Assembly: GCA_003220855.1 (NCBI GenBank)
Contig: QHTP01000063.1
Coordinates: forward strand, 1-13,939
DNA length: 13,939 nucleotides
Reading direction: 5' to 3'
DNA from: Gemmatimonadota bacterium
GTDB lineage: Bacteria; Gemmatimonadota; Gemmatimonadetes; Gemmatimonadales; GWC2-71-9
How positions within the stretch are numbered: the stretch's first letter is position 1; each line of letters begins with the position of its first letter. This document shows positions 1-6,798 of the stretch, piece after piece. The notes below the pieces were generated by a model that was not told where the DNA came from, did no database searches, and saw only the letters and a list, made by a program, of their open reading frames with translations. Position numbers and translations under genes: made by a program.

Positions 1-213
1 CTGGCGCGGCGGCGTCACGTCAAAGACGAACAGGTCTGAGCCGGGCACGTAGAACGACATGATCTTGGGGACGTCCTTCTTGTTGAATGCCTCCATGTAG
101 CTTTGGTACAGCGCCCGGATGTCGCGCGTGGCAGCGCCGGAGGGTTCCTGCCCCAAGAGCGGGCCGCAAGCCAGCAGCAGAACCGATGGGCCGAACAGCA
201 GCGCCCCCTTCAT
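1..213 (-). CDS. Secreted NTF2/SnoaL-like protein, 3' end cut by window edge
   Basis: The minus-strand frame opens with ATG at 213 and stays open to base 1, giving 71 residues; the C-terminus lies outside the window. The start is supported by a perfect AGGAGGTG Shine-Dalgarno four bases upstream. Residues 1-21 look like an export signal: a Lys near the N-terminus, a hydrophobic core (VLLLACGPLLG) and then Gln-Glu-Pro. LLAC could be a lipobox, so a lipoprotein is possible. Residues 29-67 (DIRALYQSYMEAFNKKD, then a Phe-Tyr strand) match the first helix and strand of the NTF2-like/SnoaL fold, where 'YxxAFNxxD' is typical. Members of this fold bind small hydrophobic ligands or act as isomerases, but no active-site residue can be judged from this half, so no substrate is proposed. 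It lies 128 bases downstream of the cupin gene in the same orientation and may share its transcript. Confidence 0.75.
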   Translation of the reverse strand, partial: MKGALLFGPSVLLLACGPLLGQEPSGAATRDIRALYQSYMEAFNKKDVPKIMSFYVPGSDLFVFDVTPPRQ

Positions 214-217
214 GGCT

Positions 218-225
218 CACCTCCT
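218..225 (-). promoter_or_regulatory. Strong Shine-Dalgarno site of the NTF2-like gene
   Basis: On the minus strand bases 225-218 read AGGAGGTG, a full match to the 16S anti-Shine-Dalgarno sequence, four bases before the ATG at 213. It fixes the start of a gene that is truncated at the window edge. Confidence 0.8.
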
Positions 226-341
226 GTCGAAAAAGACACTGCGTGTGCATCGCCTCGGTGGTGATGCGCTGCAAGTACTCCGCGGTCGAGGCTTCTTATA
301 CTTGTCACGAAGGAACTTCGCCGTCGTAGCGGTGGCGCTGC

Positions 342-719
342 TCAGCCCCCTTTCTTTGCGGCCGTTGGGTTCTTCAGCTCGAGTAGAATCAGCTCAACCG
401 GCCGGTCGCTGAGATTTTCGGGGAGGTGGCTACCGGCTGCCTCCGACACAACTTGCCCGGCCGTTCCTGATTGCTCGGTCGCCTTCCCACCGGGCAAGCC
501 AAACTTCACGTGGAGGTCGGTCAGGAGCACGGCGACACCCGCAGGGTGCCAGTGCATCACAGACTTTTCGTGCGGGCCGTACTTGATGCGCAGTACCCGC
601 ACCTGAGCATTCTCGAACTCAACTTTGTAGTGCTGAGGGTCCACCTTGACGGGATCTTGCGCCGCGCCCCGCGCGGCCGCGAGTGTGACGACTCCGCAAA
701 GCAATGAGACGACTCGCAT
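342..719 (-). CDS. Small secreted cupin-domain protein
   Basis: The protein has 125 residues when started at the ATG at 719. That start puts a clean Sec-type signal peptide (residues 1-20, MRVVSLLCGVVTLAAARGAA, cleavage before Gln) first and has a purine-rich AAAGGGAAAG upstream. The frame stays open to 887, but the extra 56 residues look like non-coding translation. The mature part is one cupin barrel. Motif 1 is seen as HWHPAGVAVLL (H56, H58) and motif 2 as SHLPEN (H98, N102, matching H-x3-N). The glutamate normally found after the second His of motif 1 is an Ala or Val, so the metal site may be three-His or non-catalytic. The likely location is periplasmic. The substrate is unknown. Related small cupins are commonly annotated only as 'cupin domain-containing protein'. 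Confidence 0.8.
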   Translation of the reverse strand: MRVVSLLCGVVTLAAARGAAQDPVKVDPQHYKVEFENAQVRVLRIKYGPHEKSVMHWHPAGVAVLLTDLHVKFGLPGGKATEQSGTAGQVVSEAAGSHLPENLSDRPVELILLELKNPTAAKKGG

Positions 720-945
720 GTGCTTTCCCTTTCGAACATGGGCCAGCAGCCGAAATAAAACCGGCCAAGCGGGTATCTCGCTCAGCCGGTTGCGCGATTT
801 GCTCCCCTCGAGGCATTGGCGATTCCGCACGACCTCGCGCCTCGAGGTTCGGGCCGCTACCGGCATGCCATCGGCACACCGGGCCATCCAGCTCGATGGT
901 CGACAAGGAGTGAGTCGGGCGCATCAGGCGATCAACAGGTCATCC
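720..945. other. 226-base intergenic region between lipoprotein 3' end and cupin gene
   Basis: No convincing gene is seen here: open frames crossing it lack recognisable domains and are overlapping shadows. It must hold the 3' end of the lipoprotein transcript and the promoter of the cupin gene. The notable structure is the inverted repeat listed separately. No canonical T-tracted terminator hairpin was recognised on the minus strand. Confidence 0.6.
806..847. repeat. Inverted repeat built from two CCTCGAGG palindromes
   Basis: Bases 806-814 (CCTCGAGGC) and 839-847 (GCCTCGAGG) are perfect reverse complements, 9 bp, separated by 24 bases. Each arm is itself an 8-base palindrome, so the pair can be read as one stem-loop or as two dyad sites 34 bases apart, about three helical turns. 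It lies 87-128 bases upstream of the cupin start on the promoter side. That placement would suit an operator, but in GC-rich DNA it may be chance. Confidence 0.3.
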
Positions 946-3063
946 TTACGGGCCGACCAGCGTTACGGGAACGAATAACCCGTAAAGGTTCTCGTACGCC
1001 CCTATGCAGCATGGGTTGGCCTCGATGAGAAGCCACACCACGGCACTCCCGGCGACCTCCGTACCGCTCCCCGATGCCTGGTTCGACGCGACCAAAGTGA
1101 GGTCCGAGCTGAGAGAACCATTGGTTACCGTCGTCACGGTGCACGTGCCGGGGTCCAAGTCGCCCGGGTTGGGGCCGCACCCGACCAAGAGGCCACCACC
1201 AGCGTTGCGTCGCACATCGGTCTGCAGAAGAAATCCGCCGACGACAACGTTGTTGATCGTCACGCCCGTTTCGTTTGTGATTGTCACGGTGAAAGCAACC
1301 GGCGGACCACCGATCGTCAGCGTCCCAGGGGCAGTGAAGTTCACGATCCTCACCGGAGAGTTGATCAGCGTCACAGGTATCGTGAACGTGTCGAACTCGG
1401 TCGTTCCTTGCACCAGCCTCAATCGCACCGTCGCCGGTCCGGGAACGAGCGTTCCCGTTCCGAACAGCGTGAACGCATTGGAAGGCGTGATTGGCATGAT
1501 GAAGTCAGCGGCCCCGGGCTGCAGGAAGCCGATTTGCGGCCCGCCCAGGAATCCGCTTGATCCGATGTTACGCGATACGGGGCCCTGGTCGATCCAGGCA
1601 TCCACATACACGTTGACGAGCACGGATGTGGTCGTATTCATCACGGACCCCCGCACGACTCCCTGTCCGTAATCGACGTCGCCGCGGCCGTAGAGCGATA
1701 TCACGCAGTCGCCCCCGTAGCCATTCGGCGCACCGCTGATGTCCAACGTTGGAGTCGTGCTCGCGTCGCAGTTCGTTCTAAGGGTTACACCGTTAAAGCG
1801 TACCGCTGGCGCGAGGACATTGCCCGTCGCCGCGAAGGTGATCGGGCTCCCCACCGCCCCCCGCGAAGTGGCGACGAGCGTATTCGCCCCCGCGCCCGGC
1901 CCGAGGGTCCAGGAGCCGACGACGGCGACGCCGGTAGCGTCGGTGGTCGCGGCGCCACCAGTGACGCTTCCCCCACCCGAACCGACGGTGAACGTCACCG
2001 CTTCGCCCGGCACCGGCGCCCCGGACGAGTCCTTCACCGTGACCGACGGCGGGGTCGCGACGGCGGTACCCGCCGGCGTCGTTTGGCCGTCTCCGCCCCG
2101 TATGCGCATCTGAGCGGGCAGCGCCCAGCCAATGCGGCTGAACGAGCCGGTTAGGCCGCCGATGCCTAGGTGGGCAGCGAATAGGGGAGGTGGCATGAGC
2201 AAGTCGACAGCGTCACGAAGCCAGCCGAGCGCTGACGGCGGCGGGGGCGGGTGCGGCTCGTCGCAGGTGAGAAAGTGCGCCGCCACGTTGGGGATGACTA
2301 GCTGATTGAAGGTGGTGGGCCCAGGATCGGTGGTGAACTGGTAGCAGCCCCCTCTCTGCAACAAATCGATCGGGAGACAAGGCCGCTCGGTCACGGCCTC
2401 GATCGTCACGACCGCATCGCTAGAGAGCGCGTTCGGCGGGAACAACGCCCCGGCAAGCCCGGTGTTGGTGATGACGGTGGCGCCCCCGGCGCCAATCGTC
2501 CCCTCACCGCAGTCGGCCTGGTTCGTGCAGAATGCTCCCCGCTCGATCCGGAAGTTGATCGGCAGCGTGCGCCCGGCTACGAGCCCGATGTACTGCCCGG
2601 TGTTCACGTTCTGGAACTGGCTCCCGCTCGCCACCGGCGCGATATCGGCGAACCCGAGCACATGAGCGCCGGGAGCCCCACGCACCTGAATGCGATAGAA
2701 CTTCGTCATGTCGATCGGGGGCTGGTCGGTGTGCCAGTTTACGTGATACTGCTCGTCCGTAAGGTCGAGTAGCACCGTCCCGGGCTTGATCTCCGCAGCC
2801 GTCTGGTCGCAGTGAAGTGGGTTGCCGCTCGCGTCGACGGCGAGCTGGCAGATGTCCACGACGGGCCTCAGGTCGGGGTTGAACGTCCCGGAAGACGTCG
2901 GCCGCGTGACGAGCGGTGGCAGGAAGAAAAAGTGCCCATTCCCAGCTGCCACGCTTCCATTCGAGAGATCCGCGGCGATGGCGGGCGGCGAGGTCACCGA
3001 GCGCTGCTCGCGACACGCCACCACGGTCGCGAGCGCGGCGAGACACGAGGGGGCACGTTTCAT
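946..3063 (-). CDS. Multidomain surface lipoprotein with ZU5-like, Ig-like and beta-sandwich regions
   Basis: The protein has 705 residues from the ATG at 3063. That start gives a textbook lipoprotein signal, with Lys-Arg at residues 2-3, a short hydrophobic core and lipobox VVAC (Cys17). An in-frame ATG at 3114 would add 17 residues; it has a better GGGAGAG ribosome site, so the start is not settled. Residues about 80-180 form a beta-rich region ending in LPINFRIERGAFC. Residues 192-224 (GGATVI... GALFPPNAL ... VVTIEAV) resemble a ZU5-type motif. A proline stretch follows near residues 270-276. Residues 324-414 (start GDGQTTPAGTAV; PVPGEAVTFTV; TDATGVA) are a bacterial Ig-like Big_1 (invasin-type) domain. 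Residues 569-705 look like a CARDB/DUF11-style beta-sandwich. Paired cysteines (such as the CC near residue 685) suggest oxidised, extracytoplasmic folding. No catalytic motif is visible; an outer-surface adhesion or structural role is inferred. It is divergent from the regulator at 3222. Confidence 0.8.
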   Translation of the reverse strand: MKRAPSCLAALATVVACREQRSVTSPPAIAADLSNGSVAAGNGHFFFLPPLVTRPTSSGTFNPDLRPVVDICQLAVDASGNPLHCDQTAAEIKPGTVLLDLTDEQYHVNWHTDQPPIDMTKFYRIQVRGAPGAHVLGFADIAPVASGSQFQNVNTGQYIGLVAGRTLPINFRIERGAFCTNQADCGEGTIGAGGATVITNTGLAGALFPPNALSSDAVVTIEAVTERPCLPIDLLQRGGCYQFTTDPGPTTFNQLVIPNVAAHFLTCDEPHPPPPPSALGWLRDAVDLLMPPPLFAAHLGIGGLTGSFSRIGWALPAQMRIRGGDGQTTPAGTAVATPPSVTVKDSSGAPVPGEAVTFTVGSGGGSVTGGAATTDATGVAVVGSWTLGPGAGANTLVATSRGAVGSPITFAATGNVLAPAVRFNGVTLRTNCDASTTPTLDISGAPNGYGGDCVISLYGRGDVDYGQGVVRGSVMNTTTSVLVNVYVDAWIDQGPVSRNIGSSGFLGGPQIGFLQPGAADFIMPITPSNAFTLFGTGTLVPGPATVRLRLVQGTTEFDTFTIPVTLINSPVRIVNFTAPGTLTIGGPPVAFTVTITNETGVTINNVVVGGFLLQTDVRRNAGGGLLVGCGPNPGDLDPGTCTVTTVTNGSLSSDLTLVASNQASGSGTEVAGSAVVWLLIEANPCCIGAYENLYGLFVPVTLVGP

Positions 3064-3221
3064 AATGAAACGAATGAGCAGCGCCGCACGTCCGCCAGAT
3101 CTCGCCGCGCGCATAGGATGGGCTCTCCCTGTTTGACTGCCCTTGCCCCTCTAACGCCTGCATATTCCTCTGCGCCTGACGAGAAGTCATTAGGGAAGCA
3201 TGAGAGTCCGCTGAACAATTT
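3064..3221. promoter_or_regulatory. Divergent intergenic region between lipoprotein and regulator genes
   Basis: This 158-base gap separates two divergent genes and should hold both promoters. The plus strand has TTGACT at 3133-3138 and CATATT at 3161-3166, but the 22-base spacing is too long for a classical sigma-70 pair, so no promoter is called. If the upstream start (3114) of the lipoprotein is right, the region shrinks to 107 bases. Divergent placement of a CadC-type regulator and a surface protein allows local regulation; this is inference only. Confidence 0.4.
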
Positions 3222-4040
3222 GTGAGTGACGCCGTGCCGCCCCGTTGCCCGCACTGGTACGAGTTCGGCCCGTTCCGCCTGGTGCCCGAAGAGCGCCTCC
3301 TGCTGTGCAATACCCAGGTCATCCACCTGACTCCCAAGGTGTTCGACACGCTGGTGGCCCTCGTGCAAAACAGTGGCCGCTTGCTACCCAAGCGCGAGCT
3401 GCTCGAGCTGATCTGGCCCGACTCCGTGGTTGAGGAGAACAACCTCACGCAAGCGATCAGCGCTATCAGGAAGGCCTTGGGAGGTTCTGACCACAGCCCC
3501 GAGTACATCGAAACAGTGCCGAAGCAGGGCTACCGCTTCGTCGCCGCAGTGAAGAACCACGAGAGGGACAGGCTCGGCGGCCGCAGGGGAGGCCGCTGGA
3601 TGTCCGCGGGAGCCGCAGTCTTCGCGTTGACCGTGCTCGCGGCGGCGGGAGTGGGGCTCCGGCAAGGTTGGTGGCGCCCTCCCCGGCGGGAGGTGGCGCT
3701 GGGTGCCGCGCTTGAACGACGTCATACGGCTTCCGTCGACGCCTACCGAAACTATCTGGACGGGCTAGGCGCTTTCAACCAACGTACCGACCCCAGTCTG
3801 CGCGCGGCGATCTTCTACTTCGAGCGCGCCATCGAGCAGGATTCCAGTTACGCTTCGGCCTACGCGGCCTTGGCCGACTGCTACGTGTTGCTCGGGCTCT
3901 ACAACGCGTCGTCGCAAGAAGTGCTTCCGAAGGCTCATGTGGCAGCGCTGAGAGCGGTCTCAATCCCGAGTATCCTCTGGCACACCACTGGTACGGCGTC
4001 GCGTACTGGGTGCCGATGGGACGCTACGATCGGGCCCTAG
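3222..4040 (+). CDS. Winged-helix/TPR membrane regulator, N-terminal part of a frameshifted gene
   Basis: The frame starts with GTG at 3222 and gives 272 residues, of which about the first 245 are family-like. Residues 14-108 are a Trans_reg_C winged helix of the CadC/ToxR/OmpR type: FGPFRL strand, LTPKVFDTLVALV, LLELIWPDSVVEENNLTQAI recognition region, and the GYRFVA wing. Residues 127-146 are one hydrophobic membrane segment after an Arg/Gly-rich linker, so the DNA-binding part is cytoplasmic and the C-terminus extracytoplasmic. TPR helices begin near residue 173 (YFERAIEQDSSYASAYAALADCY). From about residue 246 the sequence stops resembling the family, while the matching TPRs resume in another frame. 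This is one gene broken by an out-of-frame lesion. The DNA-binding and membrane parts remain intact and could still be expressed. No upstream ribosome site is strong. Its target genes are unknown. Confidence 0.8.
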   Translation: MSDAVPPRCPHWYEFGPFRLVPEERLLLCNTQVIHLTPKVFDTLVALVQNSGRLLPKRELLELIWPDSVVEENNLTQAISAIRKALGGSDHSPEYIETVPKQGYRFVAAVKNHERDRLGGRRGGRWMSAGAAVFALTVLAAAGVGLRQGWWRPPRREVALGAALERRHTASVDAYRNYLDGLGAFNQRTDPSLRAAIFYFERAIEQDSSYASAYAALADCYVLLGLYNASSQEVLPKAHVAALRAVSIPSILWHTTGTASRTGCRWDATIGP

Positions 4041-4573
4041 CGCAGCTCAAGCAGGCTCGCAGGCTCGAGTCCCAGTCTCTGATCATTCAAACCGACCTGG
4101 GCTGGGTGTATTACGTGATGCGGCGGTATGACCAGGCGATCGTTGAGTACGACAGCGTCATCAAGCGGGAGTTCAATTTCGTCCCTGCGCATTATCTGCT
4201 CTCGCTGGCCTACGAGCGACGGGGCCTGTACTCGCAGGCGCTCGCGGAACTCCGCGCGTCCCGCACGCTGAACAGCTCTTGGACGGCCCCTGCCCCGCGG
4301 ACGGCCGTCAAGGATTTCACGGGCTACCGGAACGCCATGTGGTCCCTGCTCGCTCCCGACTCGCTCCGCGGGGCGCACCAGCCCGGGCTGTATGCCGGGG
4401 CGCTGGCCTACATGCGGCTCGGTGAGCGAGAACTAGCGCTGGTGTGGCTCCAGTTCGCGTATGGCCAACGCGATCCCGGGCTCGTCTACCTCGCCGCCGA
4501 CCCCGTGTTTGATGGGGTCCGTCCCGATCCCCGGTTCCAAGACCTGACGCGGCGCGTCGGTCTCGCCCGCTAG
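4010..4573 (+). CDS. TPR domain, C-terminal part of the frameshifted regulator
   Basis: This frame (187 residues from the GTG at 4010) continues the regulator begun at 3222. Family-like sequence in this frame extends back to about 3959, reading LNPEYPLAHHWYGVAYW before the nominal start, so the GTG is not a natural start codon and there is no ribosome site for it. TPR units follow: MGRYDRALAQLKQARRL, YYVMRRYDQAIVEYDSVI and YERRGLYSQALAELRASRTL, then an alpha-helical tail ending in DPVFDGVRPDPRFQDL, a typical terminus of these winged-helix/TPR proteins. In the intact protein this would be the extracytoplasmic sensory or protein-binding part. It is probably translated only if the frameshift is bypassed or is a sequencing or assembly error. 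The frame ends 56 bases before glgP, on the same strand. Confidence 0.7.
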   Translation: MPMGRYDRALAQLKQARRLESQSLIIQTDLGWVYYVMRRYDQAIVEYDSVIKREFNFVPAHYLLSLAYERRGLYSQALAELRASRTLNSSWTAPAPRTAVKDFTGYRNAMWSLLAPDSLRGAHQPGLYAGALAYMRLGERELALVWLQFAYGQRDPGLVYLAADPVFDGVRPDPRFQDLTRRVGLAR

Positions 4574-4629
4574 GGCCCTGAGCGCGTCGCTTCCCAGGCC
4601 GACCCGCCCGTACTTAGCTTGCAGGCGCG

Positions 4630-6786
4630 ATGACCCAGCCCGAACCGAGCCGCCCAGCCGTCCCCGAACGGATCAACGGACTCGCAGGCATAGCGGCCAA
4701 CCTGTCGTGGAGCTGGAACCGCAACGCCCGGGCGCTGTTCCGCGCCCTCGACCCGGCGCTGTGGCACCTTACCCAGCACAACCCCATCGAGCTGCTGCGA
4801 CGGGTGGATTCCGCACGGCTCGTCGCCTGTGCGGCCGACCTCGCGTTCCTGCGGCTGTACGATGCCGTTGCGGCGGCGGCCGCCCACGACGCGACCTCCG
4901 CCGGCACCTGGTTCGCCACATCGCATCCCGAGTCCGTCAATCGGTCGATCGCGTACTTCTGCGCCGAGTTCGGGCTGCACGCCTCGGTCCCGATCTACTC
5001 TGGAGGCCTCGGCGTGCTCGCGGGGGACCAGTGTAAGGCGGCGTCGGACCTGGGCGTCCCACTCGTGGGTGTGGGCCTGTTTTATACCAAAGGATACTCG
5101 GACCAGCGACTCAGGCTCGACGGGTGGCAGGAGGATGCCGAGGAGCGCTTCGACGTAGCCGCGATGCCGCTCCAGCCGGTGCGTGGGCCGAAGGGCGATC
5201 CCTGCCTCGCGACGGTGCGGCTGTCCGGGCGCGCGGTGAGCGTGGGCGCGTGGCGTGTCATGGTGGGCCGCGTGCCGATCCTTCTCCTGGACACGGACCT
5301 CGAGCAGAACGACCCGGCGGACCGCGGGCTGTCCCATCGGCTCTACGCCGGCGGGCCCGACCTGCGGCTGCGGCAGGAATGGATCCTGGGCGTGGGCGGC
5401 GTGCGAGTGCTGCGCACCCTGGGATACGACCCAGCGGTGTGGCACGCGAACGAAGGGCACGCCGCGTTCATGCTGGTCGAGCGGGTGCGCGAGCTCGTGA
5501 CGCGAGGGCTCCCGTTCGTGGACGCCGTCCGCCGGGTGCGGGCGACGAGTGTCTTCACGACCCACACGCCGGTGCCTGCGGGCCACGACACCTTCTCGAT
5601 CGAGCAGGTGGAGCAGTGCGTCGGTCCGGTATGGCAGGAGATGGGGATCGCCCGCGAAGCCTTTACCAGTCTCGGCCATCATCCCGTGGTCGATCACGAT
5701 CGCTTTCACATGCCCGTCGCGGCCATCCGGCTGTCGGCGCGAGTCAATGCGGTGTCGCGCCGTCATGGGGAAGAGTCCCGCCGCATCTGGGCTCCGCTCT
5801 GGCCCGACCGCGACGTCACGCGCGTGCCGATCGGCCACGTCACCAACGGCGCCCACGTCGCCACCTGGATGGCGAACCGGATCCTGACCTTGTTCGACTC
5901 CCATTTCGGGCCGGATTGGCTCGCGCGTGTGGACGACCAGCGGTTCTGGGACGAGGTGCTGGACTTGGACGGCTCCGCGCTGTGGGCGGTGCACAGCCAG
6001 CTCAAGTCCCATTTGATGCGGAGCATCCGGGAGCAGGCGCGGCGGCGTTGGGCGGACCAGTGGAAGGAGGCCCTGCACCTCGTGGGCGCCGGGACTCTGC
6101 TCGATCCGGAGGCCCTCACGATCGGCTTCGGCCGCCGGTTCGCGACCTACAAGCGGGCCGACCTGATCTTCCGCGATCCCGACCGCCTGCAGCGGCTGCT
6201 GGTGAACCCCTGGCGCCCGGTGCAGATCGTGTTCTCCGGCAAGGCGCATCCAGGCGACGAGCCGGGCAAGCAGGCCCTCCAGCGCGTGTACGCGCATACC
6301 CGGGAGGCCCGGTTCGAAGGCCGGATCGCGTTTATCGAGGACTACGACATGCACCTGGCCCACAGTCTGGTGCAGGGGGTGGACCTCTGGCTCAACGTGC
6401 CGCGGCCGCCGCTCGAGGCGTGCGGCACGAGCGGCATGAAGGCGGCCCTGAACGGCGTACCGCAGCTGAGCACGCTGGACGGGTGGTGGGCCGAGGGTTA
6501 CGATGGGCCGAACGGCTGGGCCATTCCGGCCGCGCCGGCGGGGCAGGACGTCGATGCCGCTGATGCCGAGCAGCTGTACCGGCTGCTCGAAACGGAGGTC
6601 GTGCCGTTGTTTTACGACCGCGATGCTGCGGGTGTGCCGCGGCGCTGGGTCGAGACGATGAAACACGCGCTGCGGACCGCGGGCGCGCGGTTCACCGCCC
6701 AGCGGATGGTGAGGGAGTACTTCACCGAGTACTATCTGCCCGTGATGCGGGGCGAGGTGCCGGCGGACGACCCGCCGACCGCCTGA
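4630..6786 (+). CDS. glgP: Alpha-glucan (glycogen/maltodextrin) phosphorylase, GT35
   Basis: The 718-residue enzyme releases glucose-1-phosphate from non-reducing ends of alpha-1,4-glucans using phosphate and pyridoxal phosphate, in the cytoplasm. It belongs to the 'alpha-glucan family phosphorylase' branch (TIGR02094-like), not the classical E. coli MalP/GlgP branch. The N-terminus (residues 12-60, LSWSWNRNARALF) is a DUF3417-type region. SGGLGVLAGD at 124-133, ANEGHAAF at 273-280, TNGAH near 405, GRRFATYKRA at 501-510 and FSGKAHPGDEPGK at 535-547 are family motifs. The PLP-binding lysine is K604 in CGTSGMKAALNG, and the C-terminal DGWWAEGYDGPNGW follows. All expected catalytic segments are present. 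The start has only a weak CAGG ribosome site; the ATG is kept because the DUF3417 motif begins soon after. It is first in the operon, 12 bases before glgA. Confidence 0.96.
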   Translation: MTQPEPSRPAVPERINGLAGIAANLSWSWNRNARALFRALDPALWHLTQHNPIELLRRVDSARLVACAADLAFLRLYDAVAAAAAHDATSAGTWFATSHPESVNRSIAYFCAEFGLHASVPIYSGGLGVLAGDQCKAASDLGVPLVGVGLFYTKGYSDQRLRLDGWQEDAEERFDVAAMPLQPVRGPKGDPCLATVRLSGRAVSVGAWRVMVGRVPILLLDTDLEQNDPADRGLSHRLYAGGPDLRLRQEWILGVGGVRVLRTLGYDPAVWHANEGHAAFMLVERVRELVTRGLPFVDAVRRVRATSVFTTHTPVPAGHDTFSIEQVEQCVGPVWQEMGIAREAFTSLGHHPVVDHDRFHMPVAAIRLSARVNAVSRRHGEESRRIWAPLWPDRDVTRVPIGHVTNGAHVATWMANRILTLFDSHFGPDWLARVDDQRFWDEVLDLDGSALWAVHSQLKSHLMRSIREQARRRWADQWKEALHLVGAGTLLDPEALTIGFGRRFATYKRADLIFRDPDRLQRLLVNPWRPVQIVFSGKAHPGDEPGKQALQRVYAHTREARFEGRIAFIEDYDMHLAHSLVQGVDLWLNVPRPPLEACGTSGMKAALNGVPQLSTLDGWWAEGYDGPNGWAIPAAPAGQDVDAADAEQLYRLLETEVVPLFYDRDAAGVPRRWVETMKHALRTAGARFTAQRMVREYFTEYYLPVMRGEVPADDPPTA

Positions 6787-6787
6787 C

Positions 6788-6793
6788 AGGAGG
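6788..6793 (+). promoter_or_regulatory. Strong ribosome binding site for glgA
   Basis: AGGAGG lies immediately after the glgP stop codon and five bases before the glgA ATG. It is the strongest Shine-Dalgarno site in the operon and settles the glgA start, including its unusual basic N-terminal tail. Confidence 0.85.
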
Positions 6794-6798
6794 CGACC

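Noticed and set aside
247..267. Hairpin GCATCGCC/GGTGATGC between the cupin and NTF2-like genes
   Set aside because: An 8-bp stem with a wobble pair on the plus strand, weaker on the transcribed minus strand, and with no following T-run; not called as a terminator or regulatory element.
295..303. TATAAG/TATACT promoter-like hexamer upstream of the NTF2-like gene
   Set aside because: A -10-like match is present, but no -35 element lies at a suitable distance on either strand, so a promoter is not supported.
963..985. Perfect 7-bp stem TTACGGG/CCCGTAA with a 9-base loop near the lipoprotein stop codon
   Set aside because: It lies within the last coding codons and has no T-tract after it on the minus strand, so it is not supported as a terminator.
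3133..3166. TTGACT ... CATATT promoter-like pair upstream of the regulator
   Set aside because: The 22-base spacing is outside the usual 16-18 range for sigma-70-type promoters.
5124..6563. Plus-strand 479-codon frame inside glgP
   Set aside because: Out of frame with glgP, dominated by Arg, Gly, Ala and Pro, with no motif; glgP itself has all family motifs over the same bases.
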